From positions 1 through 64,000 of the forward strand of contig CAZEJB010000016.1 in NCBI GenBank assembly GCA_964512635.1: a stretch of 64,000 nucleotides of DNA, written 5' to 3'. The notes below the pieces were generated by a model. That model had not been told where the DNA came from. It ran no database searches and saw nothing but the letters and a program-made list of their open reading frames with translations. The position numbers were made by a program, and so were the translations under genes. Source of the stretch: JADZFO01 sp964512635 (GTDB taxonomy: Bacteria > 4484-113 > JAFGCY01). This document shows, piece after piece, positions 25,279 to 33,495 of this stretch (position 1 is its first letter; each line of letters starts with the position of its first letter).

Positions 25279-26307
25279 ATGCCCGTGCGTCACAGAATCA
25301 AGCTCTCAGACCGCCTTGCTCAAAGCAGCCGCCGCTTGCCGGCCTTGCTGCTTCTGCTGCTGGCCTTCGCCCTGCTCGGCGGCTGCCCAAAGCGCAGCGG
25401 CAATGCGAACGACCCCGGAGCCGGTACAGCGGATAACCCCGGCGCCGGCAAGGGCGGCCTTAAGGGCGGGCTGAGCCCCAGTACCATTACCCCCCCGGGG
25501 GGTGACCCGGTGACCACACCGCAGACCGGCGCGAACAGCGGCGATGGCGGGGCCCCGACCCCGGGCGAGAGTGCGACAGGCCAGGAGGTCGCCGCCGCGC
25601 CGGCGGGCAGTGAGCTGGCCGGACGCTGGTTTGCGCTCTTTGGCCGCGAGGGTTCAGGGATGGCCTACTACACCTATATGGACGCCAAGTTCATCAGCCT
25701 CGACGGCCAGGGGCGCATACTGATCGAAGACGGCAGCGGCCCGAATGCCGCCCTGCCCGGGCGCTATGCGCTGGCCGCCGGAAAGCTGCGGGTCTGGTTT
25801 GCTGATCCGCGTCTGGGGGCCGAGCAGCTCCTGGCCGGCAGCGCCGGTTCGCCTGCCGCGGGTGGCCAGTCCGGCATGATCCTTGCGGGCAGCAAACCCT
25901 TCAGCCCGGACCAGCTGGGTCTCAAGATGGACGCCGACCGGCAGTTCCTGGGGCTCTATGACGGCCGCGGCAAGCTGACGGTCTATGGCCGCGACGATTC
26001 GCCGCATGTCGCCGGTCTGCCCGGGCTGCCGGGCCAGTGGCAGCTCTACTTCGGCCCCCGGGGAACCTACACCAGCAGCCTCGCTGTTGACGGGCTGCAG
26101 ATGGACATCACCTGGCGCGAAGGCGGCGGCTGGTGGAAGGGCCGCTTCAGCCACGGCTACTTCGTCGGCCAGGGCCAGGATGCGGCCACCGCCTTTGCCG
26201 GCGCGCTGACGCAGTCCGAGGACGGCGTGCTGAACGGCTTCTACAGCCCGGCGCCCTTCGTCGACGTGATGCCGATCTTTGACCTCAAGCGGATTCCCGC
26301 CGGCTAG
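25279..26307 (+). CDS. Lipoprotein of unknown function
   Basis: The 342-residue product has a long basic n-region, a hydrophobic core and the lipobox LLGGC at about residues 34-38, then a low-complexity Gly/Pro/Thr linker of about 70 residues. The folded part (about 110-342) has GRWFALFGREGSGMAYYTYMDAKF and several Gly-Trp/Tyr strands (GQWQLYFGPRGTYTSSL, GGGWWKGRFSHGYFVGQG), which suggests a beta-barrel or lipocalin-like shape. No family is recognised. The leaderless start is supported by TAGCAT six bases upstream. Confidence 0.75.
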   Translation: MPVRHRIKLSDRLAQSSRRLPALLLLLLAFALLGGCPKRSGNANDPGAGTADNPGAGKGGLKGGLSPSTITPPGGDPVTTPQTGANSGDGGAPTPGESATGQEVAAAPAGSELAGRWFALFGREGSGMAYYTYMDAKFISLDGQGRILIEDGSGPNAALPGRYALAAGKLRVWFADPRLGAEQLLAGSAGSPAAGGQSGMILAGSKPFSPDQLGLKMDADRQFLGLYDGRGKLTVYGRDDSPHVAGLPGLPGQWQLYFGPRGTYTSSLAVDGLQMDITWREGGGWWKGRFSHGYFVGQGQDAATAFAGALTQSEDGVLNGFYSPAPFVDVMPIFDLKRIPAG

Positions 26308-26329
26308 TTCGGCGCTGCTTAACCTGCGC

Positions 26330-26335
26330 TAAGCT
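26330..26335 (+). promoter_or_regulatory. -10-like TAAGCT, six bases before the start at 26342
   Basis: TAAGCT, GCTGGC, then ATG at 26342; no Shine-Dalgarno. The hexamer is a weak match, but its spacing equals that of the stronger sites. Confidence 0.5.
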
Positions 26336-26341
26336 GCTGGC

Positions 26342-27478
26342 ATGTACGACGTCATCGTCATCGGACTTGGTGCGCACGGCTCAGCGGCGCTCTACCAGCT
26401 GGCCAGGCGCGGCGCGAAGGTGCTGGGCCTCGATGCCTGGCAGCCGCCGCACAGCCGCGCCAGCCACGGCGGGCGCAGCCGCATCATCCGCGAGGCCTAC
26501 TTCGAGCACCCCAGCTATGTGCCGCTGGTTCAGCAGGCATATACGCTTTGGGAGGAGCTGGAACAGGCCTCCGGCCGCCAGATCCTCTGGCGCACCGGCG
26601 GGCTGATGCTGGGACCCAGGGAAGGCATGTTGATCGAGGGCACTTTGGCCTCCGTGCGCGAGCATGGACTGAGCTGCGAGACGCTCAGCGCCGAGCAGGT
26701 GCGCCAGCGCTGGCCGGTCTTTCAGCCGGGCTCCGAGATGCTCGGCATTTTCAATCCACGGGACGGGGTTGTGCTGACCGACAGCGCAATCAACACCCAG
26801 CTTGAACTGGCCCGCGACCAGGGCGCAGAGTTCCTGCTGGACAGCCGCGTCGAGACCTGGAGCGCGGACAGCGCCGGGGCCGAAGTGCGCCTTGGCTCCG
26901 GGCGCAGTATCAGCGCCGCCAAGCTGCTGTTCAGCGCCGGGCCGGGGATGAGCGAGCTGTTCAGGGGCGTGCTGCCGCTGAGCGTGACGCGGCAGGTGCA
27001 GTTCTGGATCGAGCCGCTGCAGCAGCACGCGGACTTTGACGCCGCGAACTGCCCGATCTTTATCTGCCAGGAGGACGGCGGCTCGGAGCGCTTCTTTTAT
27101 GGCCTGCCCAGCCTGGGCAGCGGCGTTAAGGTGGCGCGCCACGGCCTTGGCACGCCGGCGGCCGCGACGGGCGAGCTGGCTCCGGCCAGCGACAGCGACT
27201 GGGAGCCCCTGCGCGCGTCCCTGGCCGGGCTGATCCCGATGCTGGGCGCCGGGCGCATAGCGGACACAACCTTATGCCGCTATACGAACACGCCGGATGA
27301 GCATTTCATCATTGACTGGCACCCGCAGCAGTCCGGCAGGGTGCTGCTTTGTTCAGCCTGCAGCGGACACGGCTTCAAGTTCGCCCCGGCGATCGGCGAG
27401 GCCTGTGCGCAGCTGCTGCTGGAGGGCCGTGCGAGCCAGAACCTGAGCCTCTTCAGCCTGAGTCGTTTCAAGAGCTGA
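26342..27478 (+). CDS. Monomeric sarcosine oxidase / N-methyl amino acid oxidase-like flavoenzyme
   Basis: The 378-residue length fits monomeric sarcosine oxidase and N-methyltryptophan oxidase, which demethylate N-methyl amino acids and release formaldehyde and hydrogen peroxide. The FAD fold shows at MYDVIVIGLGAHGSAALYQLARRG and HSRASHGGRSRIIREAY. LCRYTNTPDEHFIIDWHP near the end matches the family's CxYTxTPDxHFIID signature, and its Cys312 is the expected site of covalent FAD attachment. Sarcosine would yield glycine, and the glycine cleavage operon lies 2.2 kb downstream; that link is only inference. Confidence 0.88.
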   Translation: MYDVIVIGLGAHGSAALYQLARRGAKVLGLDAWQPPHSRASHGGRSRIIREAYFEHPSYVPLVQQAYTLWEELEQASGRQILWRTGGLMLGPREGMLIEGTLASVREHGLSCETLSAEQVRQRWPVFQPGSEMLGIFNPRDGVVLTDSAINTQLELARDQGAEFLLDSRVETWSADSAGAEVRLGSGRSISAAKLLFSAGPGMSELFRGVLPLSVTRQVQFWIEPLQQHADFDAANCPIFICQEDGGSERFFYGLPSLGSGVKVARHGLGTPAAATGELAPASDSDWEPLRASLAGLIPMLGAGRIADTTLCRYTNTPDEHFIIDWHPQQSGRVLLCSACSGHGFKFAPAIGEACAQLLLEGRASQNLSLFSLSRFKS

Positions 27479-27521
27479 CCAGGCCGCTGGTCTGCACCTT
27501 GAATAAAGCGCCTCGGACAGG

Positions 27522-28193
27522 CTACTGCTGCGGCATTTCGGCCGGCGGGGCCTGTTCTGTCACCATCGAATCGATCAGTGCCAGGAAGTAGTCAATGCTG
27601 GAAACAAAGACCGAAGTGCCGGAGTTCTTGCCCACGGTGTTGACCGGAATCCAGGCCAGCTCAAAGGTGTCGCCCTGCTCATCTTCCATGTTGATATGCA
27701 GACCACCTTCGACCTTGTCATCGCTGGTCGTCGTCAGGGTGATGGCGCCGGTGTCTTCCAGCTGCTTCTTGATGTGATAAAAGGTGCTGTCGCCGAAGCC
27801 GGCGTCCATATGCATCTCAACCGAACCGACGATCTCGACACCGTTGTCGAAGTAGCTGCCGATGGCGATGTAGTACTCGATGTTGGCCGTCTCATCCACC
27901 ATTTTGATGTCGTAGAAGTTGAACACGCCATCGGAGTCGGTGGACTTGTAAGTGGTCATTTCCTCGGGGGTGAAATAGCTGTCGAGCGCTGTGCCGAGGG
28001 TGTAGTTCTCATAGCCGTTGATATCCATCGGAATGCGCTGGTACTCGCTGGTATCCGGCACGGCGGCCGGCTCAGCCGGCGGCGCGAAGGCGTCGTCACC
28101 AGCGGCGAAGACCGGCGCAGCGGCCAGCAAGAGCACAAGGCCCAGCAGGGCCGGCAGAAGGCGCATCACGAGACGCGGCAGGAGTTTCATCAT
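27522..28193 (-). CDS. Secreted protein of unknown function
   Basis: The 223 residues begin with a clear signal peptide (LLPALLGLVLLLAAAPVFAAG, cut probably after AFA). The mature part is acidic and beta-rich (MDINGYENYTLGTALDSYFT, GVFNFYDIKMVDETANIEYYIAIG, KVEGGLHINMEDEQGDTFELAWIPV). AGGGGAA precedes the ATG-ATG start. No family is recognised. Periplasmic or exported. Confidence 0.75.
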   Translation of the reverse strand: MMKLLPRLVMRLLPALLGLVLLLAAAPVFAAGDDAFAPPAEPAAVPDTSEYQRIPMDINGYENYTLGTALDSYFTPEEMTTYKSTDSDGVFNFYDIKMVDETANIEYYIAIGSYFDNGVEIVGSVEMHMDAGFGDSTFYHIKKQLEDTGAITLTTTSDDKVEGGLHINMEDEQGDTFELAWIPVNTVGKNSGTSVFVSSIDYFLALIDSMVTEQAPPAEMPQQ

Positions 28194-28263
28194 CGGGTTC
28201 CCCTTGGCAGTAGCCTGACCCGCGCGCGGCGGGCTGCAAGATCATACACGCCAGACCTGCAGG

Positions 28264-29592
28264 CTAATGAGAAGCCTGGGCCGGCCGCCGCGCGCAGCCC
28301 AGCGCCAGCCCGCCGATCAGCAGCAGCGGCAGGAGCAGCGGCATGGCCCCCGCGCCAAAGAGCATCGGCATGCGCGGGAACTTCATATAGACCGCTTCAT
28401 AGTCTTCCAGCTCTTTCCAGTATTCCTGGTATAGCCGGTCGTACTCCAGGCCGGCCTGCTCAATCTGCCGCTGCAGGGCAAGCTGGCGCGGGTCATCTTC
28501 CGGCACACCCTGGCTGAAAAGCGCTTCGGACTGTTCATAGAGCGGCTGAAGCATCTCACCGGGCGGTTGGGGCTCCTGCTTTAGAGCAGCCTCCTGCAGC
28601 ACTACATTGCTGGTCCATGAATGCAGGATCAGGCGCACATTGCGTGGCGGCGAGAGGTGCAGCAGCAGGAAGCGCGCGGCATTGGGCGCGTCAAACCGCC
28701 GCCCGGCATAGTGCAGCGGCCGGTCGAGCAGCGCCGGCAGCAGGGCCAGGCCACTGTACAGCAGCAGCGCGGCGACCAGCAGCGCGATGCGCGCGCCGGG
28801 CCGCAGCAGGCCGAGCACCAAGGCGCCGGCCAGCAGCAAAACGACCGGGGCAAGAAAGCTGAGCGGGTCATAGCCGCGGGTCTGGGAATAGGGCGCCCGC
28901 AGGTGGTATTCAAAGAAGTGCTGCACCGCGTAGACCCCCGCGGCGGGCAGGACCAGCAGCACGCAGCGCAGGGCGCGGCTGCGCAGGGTTTCCTGCAGCA
29001 GCAGGGCCCAGGCCAGGGGAAGCAGCACGGCGCTGAGGAAGCACAGGCACAGCCAGGCCAGTTTGGCCAGCCACAGCGCCCGGCGCGGGTCGCCATACCA
29101 GGGATAGTTGATCTCCTCCATCACCCACTGCTCGCCGTAAGGCAGCTGGATGTACAGGCAGGCCGCCAGCCACAGCGGCAGGCTCAGCAGGAAGCAGCGC
29201 AGGGGCAGCAGGCCGAGTTCCAGCGCCCGGTGCAGGAAGAGCTGCAGGCTCGAGACCGGCAGGGGCAGCTCGCCGGCCTGTTCGGCAGCGGCGGCGGCGC
29301 GGCGGCCGGCGGGGCTGGCAGCCAGCTGCGGCACGAGCCACTGGGCCAGCACATAGGCCGCGGTGAAGACGACATAGAAGGCCGCCAGCCAGATTGCGAG
29401 CTGCTCGAGGTCGCGGCTCATGTGGCGCGGGTTGAAAGGCCGCAGAATCGTCAGCAGGGTCAGGGCCAGCGGAATCAGCAGGCCGGCGGCCGTGAAGAAG
29501 CCCTGGCCGCGGGCGGCCAGCACCCGGGCGGCCACGCGGCGCAGCAGCTCCCAGTTCAGGGCGGGTTGACGGCTGGAGGGCGCTGCGGGCAC
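28264..29592 (-). CDS. Multi-spanning membrane protein of unknown function
   Basis: The 442-residue product has about eight hydrophobic segments (from about residue 34 to 290), a soluble C-terminal stretch with a coiled-coil-like part (LALQRQIEQAGLEYDRLYQEYWKELEDYEAVY, about 365-400) and a last membrane segment before the end. The layout resembles ABC-2-type permeases, but no ATPase gene is adjacent and no motif confirms it. The GTG start at 29592 is set by TACAAT five bases upstream. Confidence 0.65.
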   Translation of the reverse strand: MPAAPSSRQPALNWELLRRVAARVLAARGQGFFTAAGLLIPLALTLLTILRPFNPRHMSRDLEQLAIWLAAFYVVFTAAYVLAQWLVPQLAASPAGRRAAAAAEQAGELPLPVSSLQLFLHRALELGLLPLRCFLLSLPLWLAACLYIQLPYGEQWVMEEINYPWYGDPRRALWLAKLAWLCLCFLSAVLLPLAWALLLQETLRSRALRCVLLVLPAAGVYAVQHFFEYHLRAPYSQTRGYDPLSFLAPVVLLLAGALVLGLLRPGARIALLVAALLLYSGLALLPALLDRPLHYAGRRFDAPNAARFLLLHLSPPRNVRLILHSWTSNVVLQEAALKQEPQPPGEMLQPLYEQSEALFSQGVPEDDPRQLALQRQIEQAGLEYDRLYQEYWKELEDYEAVYMKFPRMPMLFGAGAMPLLLPLLLIGGLALGCARRPAQASH

Positions 29593-29597
29593 AGGCG

Positions 29598-29603
29598 ATT
29601 GTA
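29598..29603 (-). promoter_or_regulatory. -10 box TACAAT, five bases before the start at 29592
   Basis: Minus strand: TACAAT, CGCCT, GTG. Leaderless type. Confidence 0.55.
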
Positions 29604-29723
29604 GGGCCGGTATGTCTCAGAACGGCCGCCCCTGTTCCCACTTCTGCTGGCAAGTAGTAAACTTGGCGCGCCACTGCGTGCGGGCGGATGCCCGCCGGGG
29701 CAAGCTTTTCCAGGAGAGGATCC

Positions 29724-30092
29724 GTGGCCGATATCCGCTATACCAAGACGCATGAATACCTGCGCCGCGATGGCGCGACGCTGTATCTGGGCATTACCGA
29801 CCACGCCCAGAGCCAGCTGGGTGACATCACCTTTGTTGAGGCCCCGGAAATCGGCGCCAGCGTGGCCGCGGGCAGCTCCTGCTGCACCGTCGAGTCCGTC
29901 AAGGCGGTGGCCGAGGTTTATGCCCCGGTCCCGCTGAAAATCACCGGCTTCAACACGCGTCTGGAAGACAGCCCTGAACTGGTCAACAAGGACGCGATGG
30001 GCGAAGGCTGGCTGCTGTCGGTCGAGCTGGATAACCCGGCCGACTTTGACGGGCTGCTGGACCAGGCCGCCTATGATGCGCTGGAAAAGTAG
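29724..30092 (+). CDS. gcvH: Glycine cleavage system H protein
   Basis: The H protein carries the lipoyl arm that shuttles the aminomethyl group between the P, T and L proteins. The 122-residue product has the lipoylation site at Lys60 in TVESVKAVAEVYAPV, preceded by YTKTHEYLRRDG and LGDITFVEAPEIG. The start is GTG 29724 after AGGAGAGGA. The leader also holds a six-base stem GCGGGC/GCCCGC. It is first in the operon gcvH-gcvPA-gcvPB. No gcvT or lpd is present in this window. Confidence 0.95.
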   Translation: MADIRYTKTHEYLRRDGATLYLGITDHAQSQLGDITFVEAPEIGASVAAGSSCCTVESVKAVAEVYAPVPLKITGFNTRLEDSPELVNKDAMGEGWLLSVELDNPADFDGLLDQAAYDALEK

Positions 30093-30180
30093 GGCCCGGC
30101 CCTGGAGCGCAAAATGCCCCCGGCGGCTTAGGTCTAAAGCCCGGCCGGCGGGGTAAAAGCGTTGTCACAAGTCTGCGAGC

Positions 30181-30202
30181 AGGGCGAGGGTATCCTCGCC
30201 CT
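30181..30202 (+). other. Perfect nine-base-pair hairpin between gcvH and gcvPA
   Basis: AGGGCGAGG at 30181-30189 and CCTCGCCCT at 30194-30202 pair perfectly around a GTAT loop. The sequence after it, CTTGTCGTG, has no T run, so it is more likely an mRNA-stability or partial-termination element than a strong terminator. It lies about 62 bases before the gcvPA start. Confidence 0.6.
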
Positions 30203-30263
30203 CTTGTCGTGAGAAGCAAGCTGCCGGGCAGGCCGCCTGCCCCAGAGGAAGGTACAGACACCC

Positions 30264-31685
30264 ATGCCCTACGTCCCGCATACACCGCAGCAGCGCGAGG
30301 CGATGCTTGAGACCATCGGCGTCTCGAGCTTCGAGGAGCTGCTGTCCCCCATTCCCCAGGAGCTGATCCTGGACCGGCCGCTGAAGGTCCCGCCGGCCCA
30401 CGGCGAGGTCGAAATCACGCGGCTGGTTTCGTCGCTGATCAGCTCAAACCAGTTCATCCCGATGAACCGCGTCTTTGCCGGACAGGGCTTCTACCCGCAT
30501 CACGTACCGGCGGTGGTAGACGAGCTGGCGCGCCGCGGCGAGTGGTACACGGCCTATACGCCTTATCAGCCGGAAGTGTCTCAGGGTCTGCTGCAGTGCA
30601 TCTACGAGTGGCAGAGCTATATCTGCATGCTCACCGGGATGGAGGTCTGCAACGCCTCGGGCTATGACGGCGGCACCACGATGGCCGACGCGGTGGTGAT
30701 GGCCAAGTACCACCACAAGGACAAGAAGAAGAAAGTCCTGCTGGCCCCTTACCTGAACCCCGAGGCTGTCGAGATCCTGGCCACCTATAACCTCGGCATG
30801 GAGATGCAGCTGCAGAACATCGCGGCCGATTCCGCCGGGCGCATCGACCGCAGCGCGCTGGAGGGGATGCTGGACAGCGACACCGCCGCGGTGGTCTTCC
30901 AGTACCCGGACTATCTGGGCTACCTTGAGGACGAGCTGGAGAGCCTGATTGAGCTTGTCCACAGCCACGGCGCCACCGCCATTGTCAGCTTCTATCCCTA
31001 CGCTGCCGGCCTGCTGAAGAGCCCCGGCGAGCTGGGCGCCGACATCGTCTGCGGCGAGGCCCAGTGCCTTGGCAACTACATGGCCTACGGCGGCCCGGTC
31101 TGCGGCTATCTGGCCTGCTCTGAGAAGTATGTCCGGGTGCTGCCCGGCCGGCTGATCGGACGCTCGACCTGCGAGCGGCGGCAGGAGGACGGCTCCTTCG
31201 CCCCCGGCGAGGCCTTCGTGATGACCCTGCAGGCCCGCGAGCAGCATATCCGCCGCGAGAAGGCCACCAGCAATATCTGCACCAACCAGACCCTGCTGGC
31301 CCTGCGTGCCGTGTTCTATATGGGCGCGGTCGGCAAGCAGGGCTTTATCCAGAACGCCCAGCTCAGCCACAGCAACGCGATTAGGGCCCGCGAGGCCCTG
31401 CTGGCCCTGCCGGGCGTCGAGGACTACTACCCCGGCCGCGCTGTCTTCAACGAATTCACCCTGCGCTTCCCGGCCGGACGCCGCGACGGGATCTTCGTCA
31501 ACGGCCTCAAGCAGCACATGCTGCCGGGCCTGAAGCCCAGCCGGCGTCTTGGCGCTCCGCGCGTCGGCGGAGACAGTACGGCAGACGAGGCGCTCAGCGA
31601 CGCGCTGACTTTTGCCTTTACCGAAGTCCATACCGAGCGCGACATCGCTGCGCTGGTCAGCCTCTGCGAGGGAGCACTGAAGTGA
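30264..31685 (+). CDS. gcvPA: Glycine dehydrogenase (decarboxylating) subunit 1
   Basis: The alpha half of the two-subunit P protein, which decarboxylates glycine with pyridoxal phosphate. The 473 residues start MPYVPHTPQQREAMLETIGVSSFEEL and contain AGQGFYPHHVPAVVDELARRGEWYTAYTPYQPEVSQG, NASGYDGGTT and CGEAQCLGNYMAYGGPVCGY, all typical of this subunit. AGAGGAAGG lies upstream of the ATG. Its stop overlaps the GTG of gcvPB (GTGA). Split P proteins are normal for many bacteria. Confidence 0.96.
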   Translation: MPYVPHTPQQREAMLETIGVSSFEELLSPIPQELILDRPLKVPPAHGEVEITRLVSSLISSNQFIPMNRVFAGQGFYPHHVPAVVDELARRGEWYTAYTPYQPEVSQGLLQCIYEWQSYICMLTGMEVCNASGYDGGTTMADAVVMAKYHHKDKKKKVLLAPYLNPEAVEILATYNLGMEMQLQNIAADSAGRIDRSALEGMLDSDTAAVVFQYPDYLGYLEDELESLIELVHSHGATAIVSFYPYAAGLLKSPGELGADIVCGEAQCLGNYMAYGGPVCGYLACSEKYVRVLPGRLIGRSTCERRQEDGSFAPGEAFVMTLQAREQHIRREKATSNICTNQTLLALRAVFYMGAVGKQGFIQNAQLSHSNAIRAREALLALPGVEDYYPGRAVFNEFTLRFPAGRRDGIFVNGLKQHMLPGLKPSRRLGAPRVGGDSTADEALSDALTFAFTEVHTERDIAALVSLCEGALK

Positions 31686-33238
31686 GCAAGACGAACGGAA
31701 TCAAGCTGAATAAGCGCAGCGAGCCGACCCTGATCTTCGAAAAGGGCTGGGCAGGCCGCGTCGGCGCGCAGGTGCACCCCATCGGCGGCCACGCCGGGGA
31801 TGCCGCGCCGCAGCCCCTGGCCCCGCGCCTGCCGGCGGGACTGGCCCGCAGCTCTGAGCTGGCGCTGCCGGAGGTACAGGAGCTGGAGCTGGTGCGCCAC
31901 TACATCGGCCTCTCCCGCAACCAGTTCGGCATCGACACCGGTTTTTACCCCCTGGGCTCCTGCACGATGAAGTACAACCCCAAGATCAACGAGGCGGTGG
32001 CCTATAACTACCACCTCGCTGCCGTGCATCCCTACCAGCCCGAGGAGACCCTGCCCGGAATGCTGCGGGTGCTGCACGATGTGCAGGAGTGGCTGGCCGA
32101 TGTCTCCGGCATGGACGTGGTTTCCATGCACCCCGCTGCCGGCAGCCAGGGCGAGTTCGCCGGCATGCTGATCTTCAAGCGCTACTTCGAAAGCCGCGGC
32201 GAGCATCAGCGCAATGTAATGTTGGTCCCCGACAGCGCACATGGCACCAACCCGGCCTCGGCGCATCTGGCCGGCTTTGAGGTCGGCGAAATCAAGGTCC
32301 GCGAGCACGGCGGAATCATGACCCTCGAGCTGCTGGACGCGGCGATCGAGAAGTTCGGCGCCGACAAGATCGCCGGCATCATGCTGACCAACCCCAGCAC
32401 GCTTGGCACCTTCGAAGAGAACATCCTGCCGGTGGCCAGGCGCCTGCATGAGATCGGCGCGCTGCTGTACTACGACGGCGCCAACCTCAACGCCCTGGTC
32501 GGCATGGCCCGCCCCGGCGACATGGGCTTCGACCTGCTGCACATCAACACGCATAAGACCTTCAGCACGCCGCACGGCGGCGGCGGCCCCGGCGTCGGCC
32601 CGATCGGCGTCAAGAAGCACCTTGCGCCCTTCCTGCCGGCCCCGCTGGTGGAGAAGACTGCCGAAGGCAGCTACCGCTATGTCACCCCCGAGCACTCCAT
32701 CGGCCGGCTCAAGCTGGGCTGCGGCCAGTTCCTGCTGATCCTGCGCGCCTGGGTCTATATCCTGCTGCACGGGCCGGAAGGCCTGCGCCGGATCAGCGAG
32801 TATGCGATCCTCAATGCGAACTATATCCAGGCGCGGCTTAAGGATGCCTATGACATCCCCTATGCCGACCGGCCCTGCATGCACGAGTTCGTGGCCAGCG
32901 CGGGACGCCAGAAGGCGGCGACCGGCATCCGGGCGATGGATATCGCCAAGGCCCTGCTGAACGCCGGCTATCACGCGCCGACGACCTACTTCCCGCTGAT
33001 CGTGGAAGAAGCGCTGATGATCGAGCCGACCGAGACTGAAAGCCCCGAGACGATCGAGGCCTTCTGCCAGGTGCTGCTGGAGATCGCGGAAAAGGCGAAG
33101 ACCGAAGAAGGGGCAGAGGAGATCCGCCGCCTGCCGAACCTGAAGGTCAAGCACATCGACGAGGCCGGTGCTGCGCGTAACCTGAACGTCCGCTGGACCC
33201 CCGAGCAGCAGGCCGCGAAGGCTGAGGCTGCCGTGTAG
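31682..33238 (+). CDS. gcvPB: Glycine dehydrogenase (decarboxylating) subunit 2
   Basis: The beta half of the P protein, carrying the cofactor lysine: INTHKTFSTPHGGGGPG, with Lys292 expected to bind pyridoxal phosphate. Other family signs are YPLGSCTMKYNPKINE, HPAAGSQGEFAGM and VPDSAHGTNPASAHLAGFEV. The 518-residue length is normal. The GTG start overlaps the gcvPA stop, so the subunits are translationally coupled. The TAG stop is part of a GTAGGGG repeat that follows. Confidence 0.96.
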   Translation: MSKTNGIKLNKRSEPTLIFEKGWAGRVGAQVHPIGGHAGDAAPQPLAPRLPAGLARSSELALPEVQELELVRHYIGLSRNQFGIDTGFYPLGSCTMKYNPKINEAVAYNYHLAAVHPYQPEETLPGMLRVLHDVQEWLADVSGMDVVSMHPAAGSQGEFAGMLIFKRYFESRGEHQRNVMLVPDSAHGTNPASAHLAGFEVGEIKVREHGGIMTLELLDAAIEKFGADKIAGIMLTNPSTLGTFEENILPVARRLHEIGALLYYDGANLNALVGMARPGDMGFDLLHINTHKTFSTPHGGGGPGVGPIGVKKHLAPFLPAPLVEKTAEGSYRYVTPEHSIGRLKLGCGQFLLILRAWVYILLHGPEGLRRISEYAILNANYIQARLKDAYDIPYADRPCMHEFVASAGRQKAATGIRAMDIAKALLNAGYHAPTTYFPLIVEEALMIEPTETESPETIEAFCQVLLEIAEKAKTEEGAEEIRRLPNLKVKHIDEAGAARNLNVRWTPEQQAAKAEAAV

Positions 33239-33313
33239 GGGCCGAGCATCGCCTCGGCCAAGTAGCAGCGCGGCCCTGTCCGCGCGTCTTGTAGGGGCGC
33301 CAGCCAGGGGCTG
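33236..33313. repeat. Three GTAG-headed hairpins at the gcvPB stop codon
   Basis: GTAGGGGCCGAGCATCGCCT forms the stem GGCCGAG/CTCGGCC and supplies the TAG stop of gcvPB. A GTAGCAGCGCGGCC unit with a CCGCGCG tail follows, then GTAGGGGCGCCAGCC. The middle part is the reverse complement of the module at 3402-3465. The rest of the gap to 33495 shows no gene. Confidence 0.7.
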
Positions 33314-33484
33314 GTGTCCGCTTTGCGCCAGGCTTTAGCTGGCATCTCAATCCCAATGTGAAACGAGGCTTGCTGGTTTCTCTTCCCACCTCCGCTTCAC
33401 CGCGTTGAAGTCTTAGCGGCAAACACAACTTTACCGCTTGCCGGGAACAAGCCGCTCCCTGTTACCGGCGGCTTCGCAGATCGT

Positions 33485-33490
33485 CATAAT
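33485..33490 (+). promoter_or_regulatory. -10-like CATAAT, five bases before the start at 33496
   Basis: CATAAT, GAGTT, GTG at 33496. A weak hexamer but leaderless spacing. Confidence 0.45.
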
Positions 33491-33495
33491 GAGTT

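Noticed and set aside
29640..30263. Glycine riboswitch before gcvH or gcvPA
   Set aside because: The gcvH leader is too short and neither region shows the conserved glycine aptamer core; only simple hairpins are seen.
31427..33154. 575-codon open frame on the minus strand opposite gcvPB
   Set aside because: It lies antisense to a clear gcvPA/gcvPB pair and its product is low-complexity with no known motif; open antisense frames are expected in GC-rich DNA.
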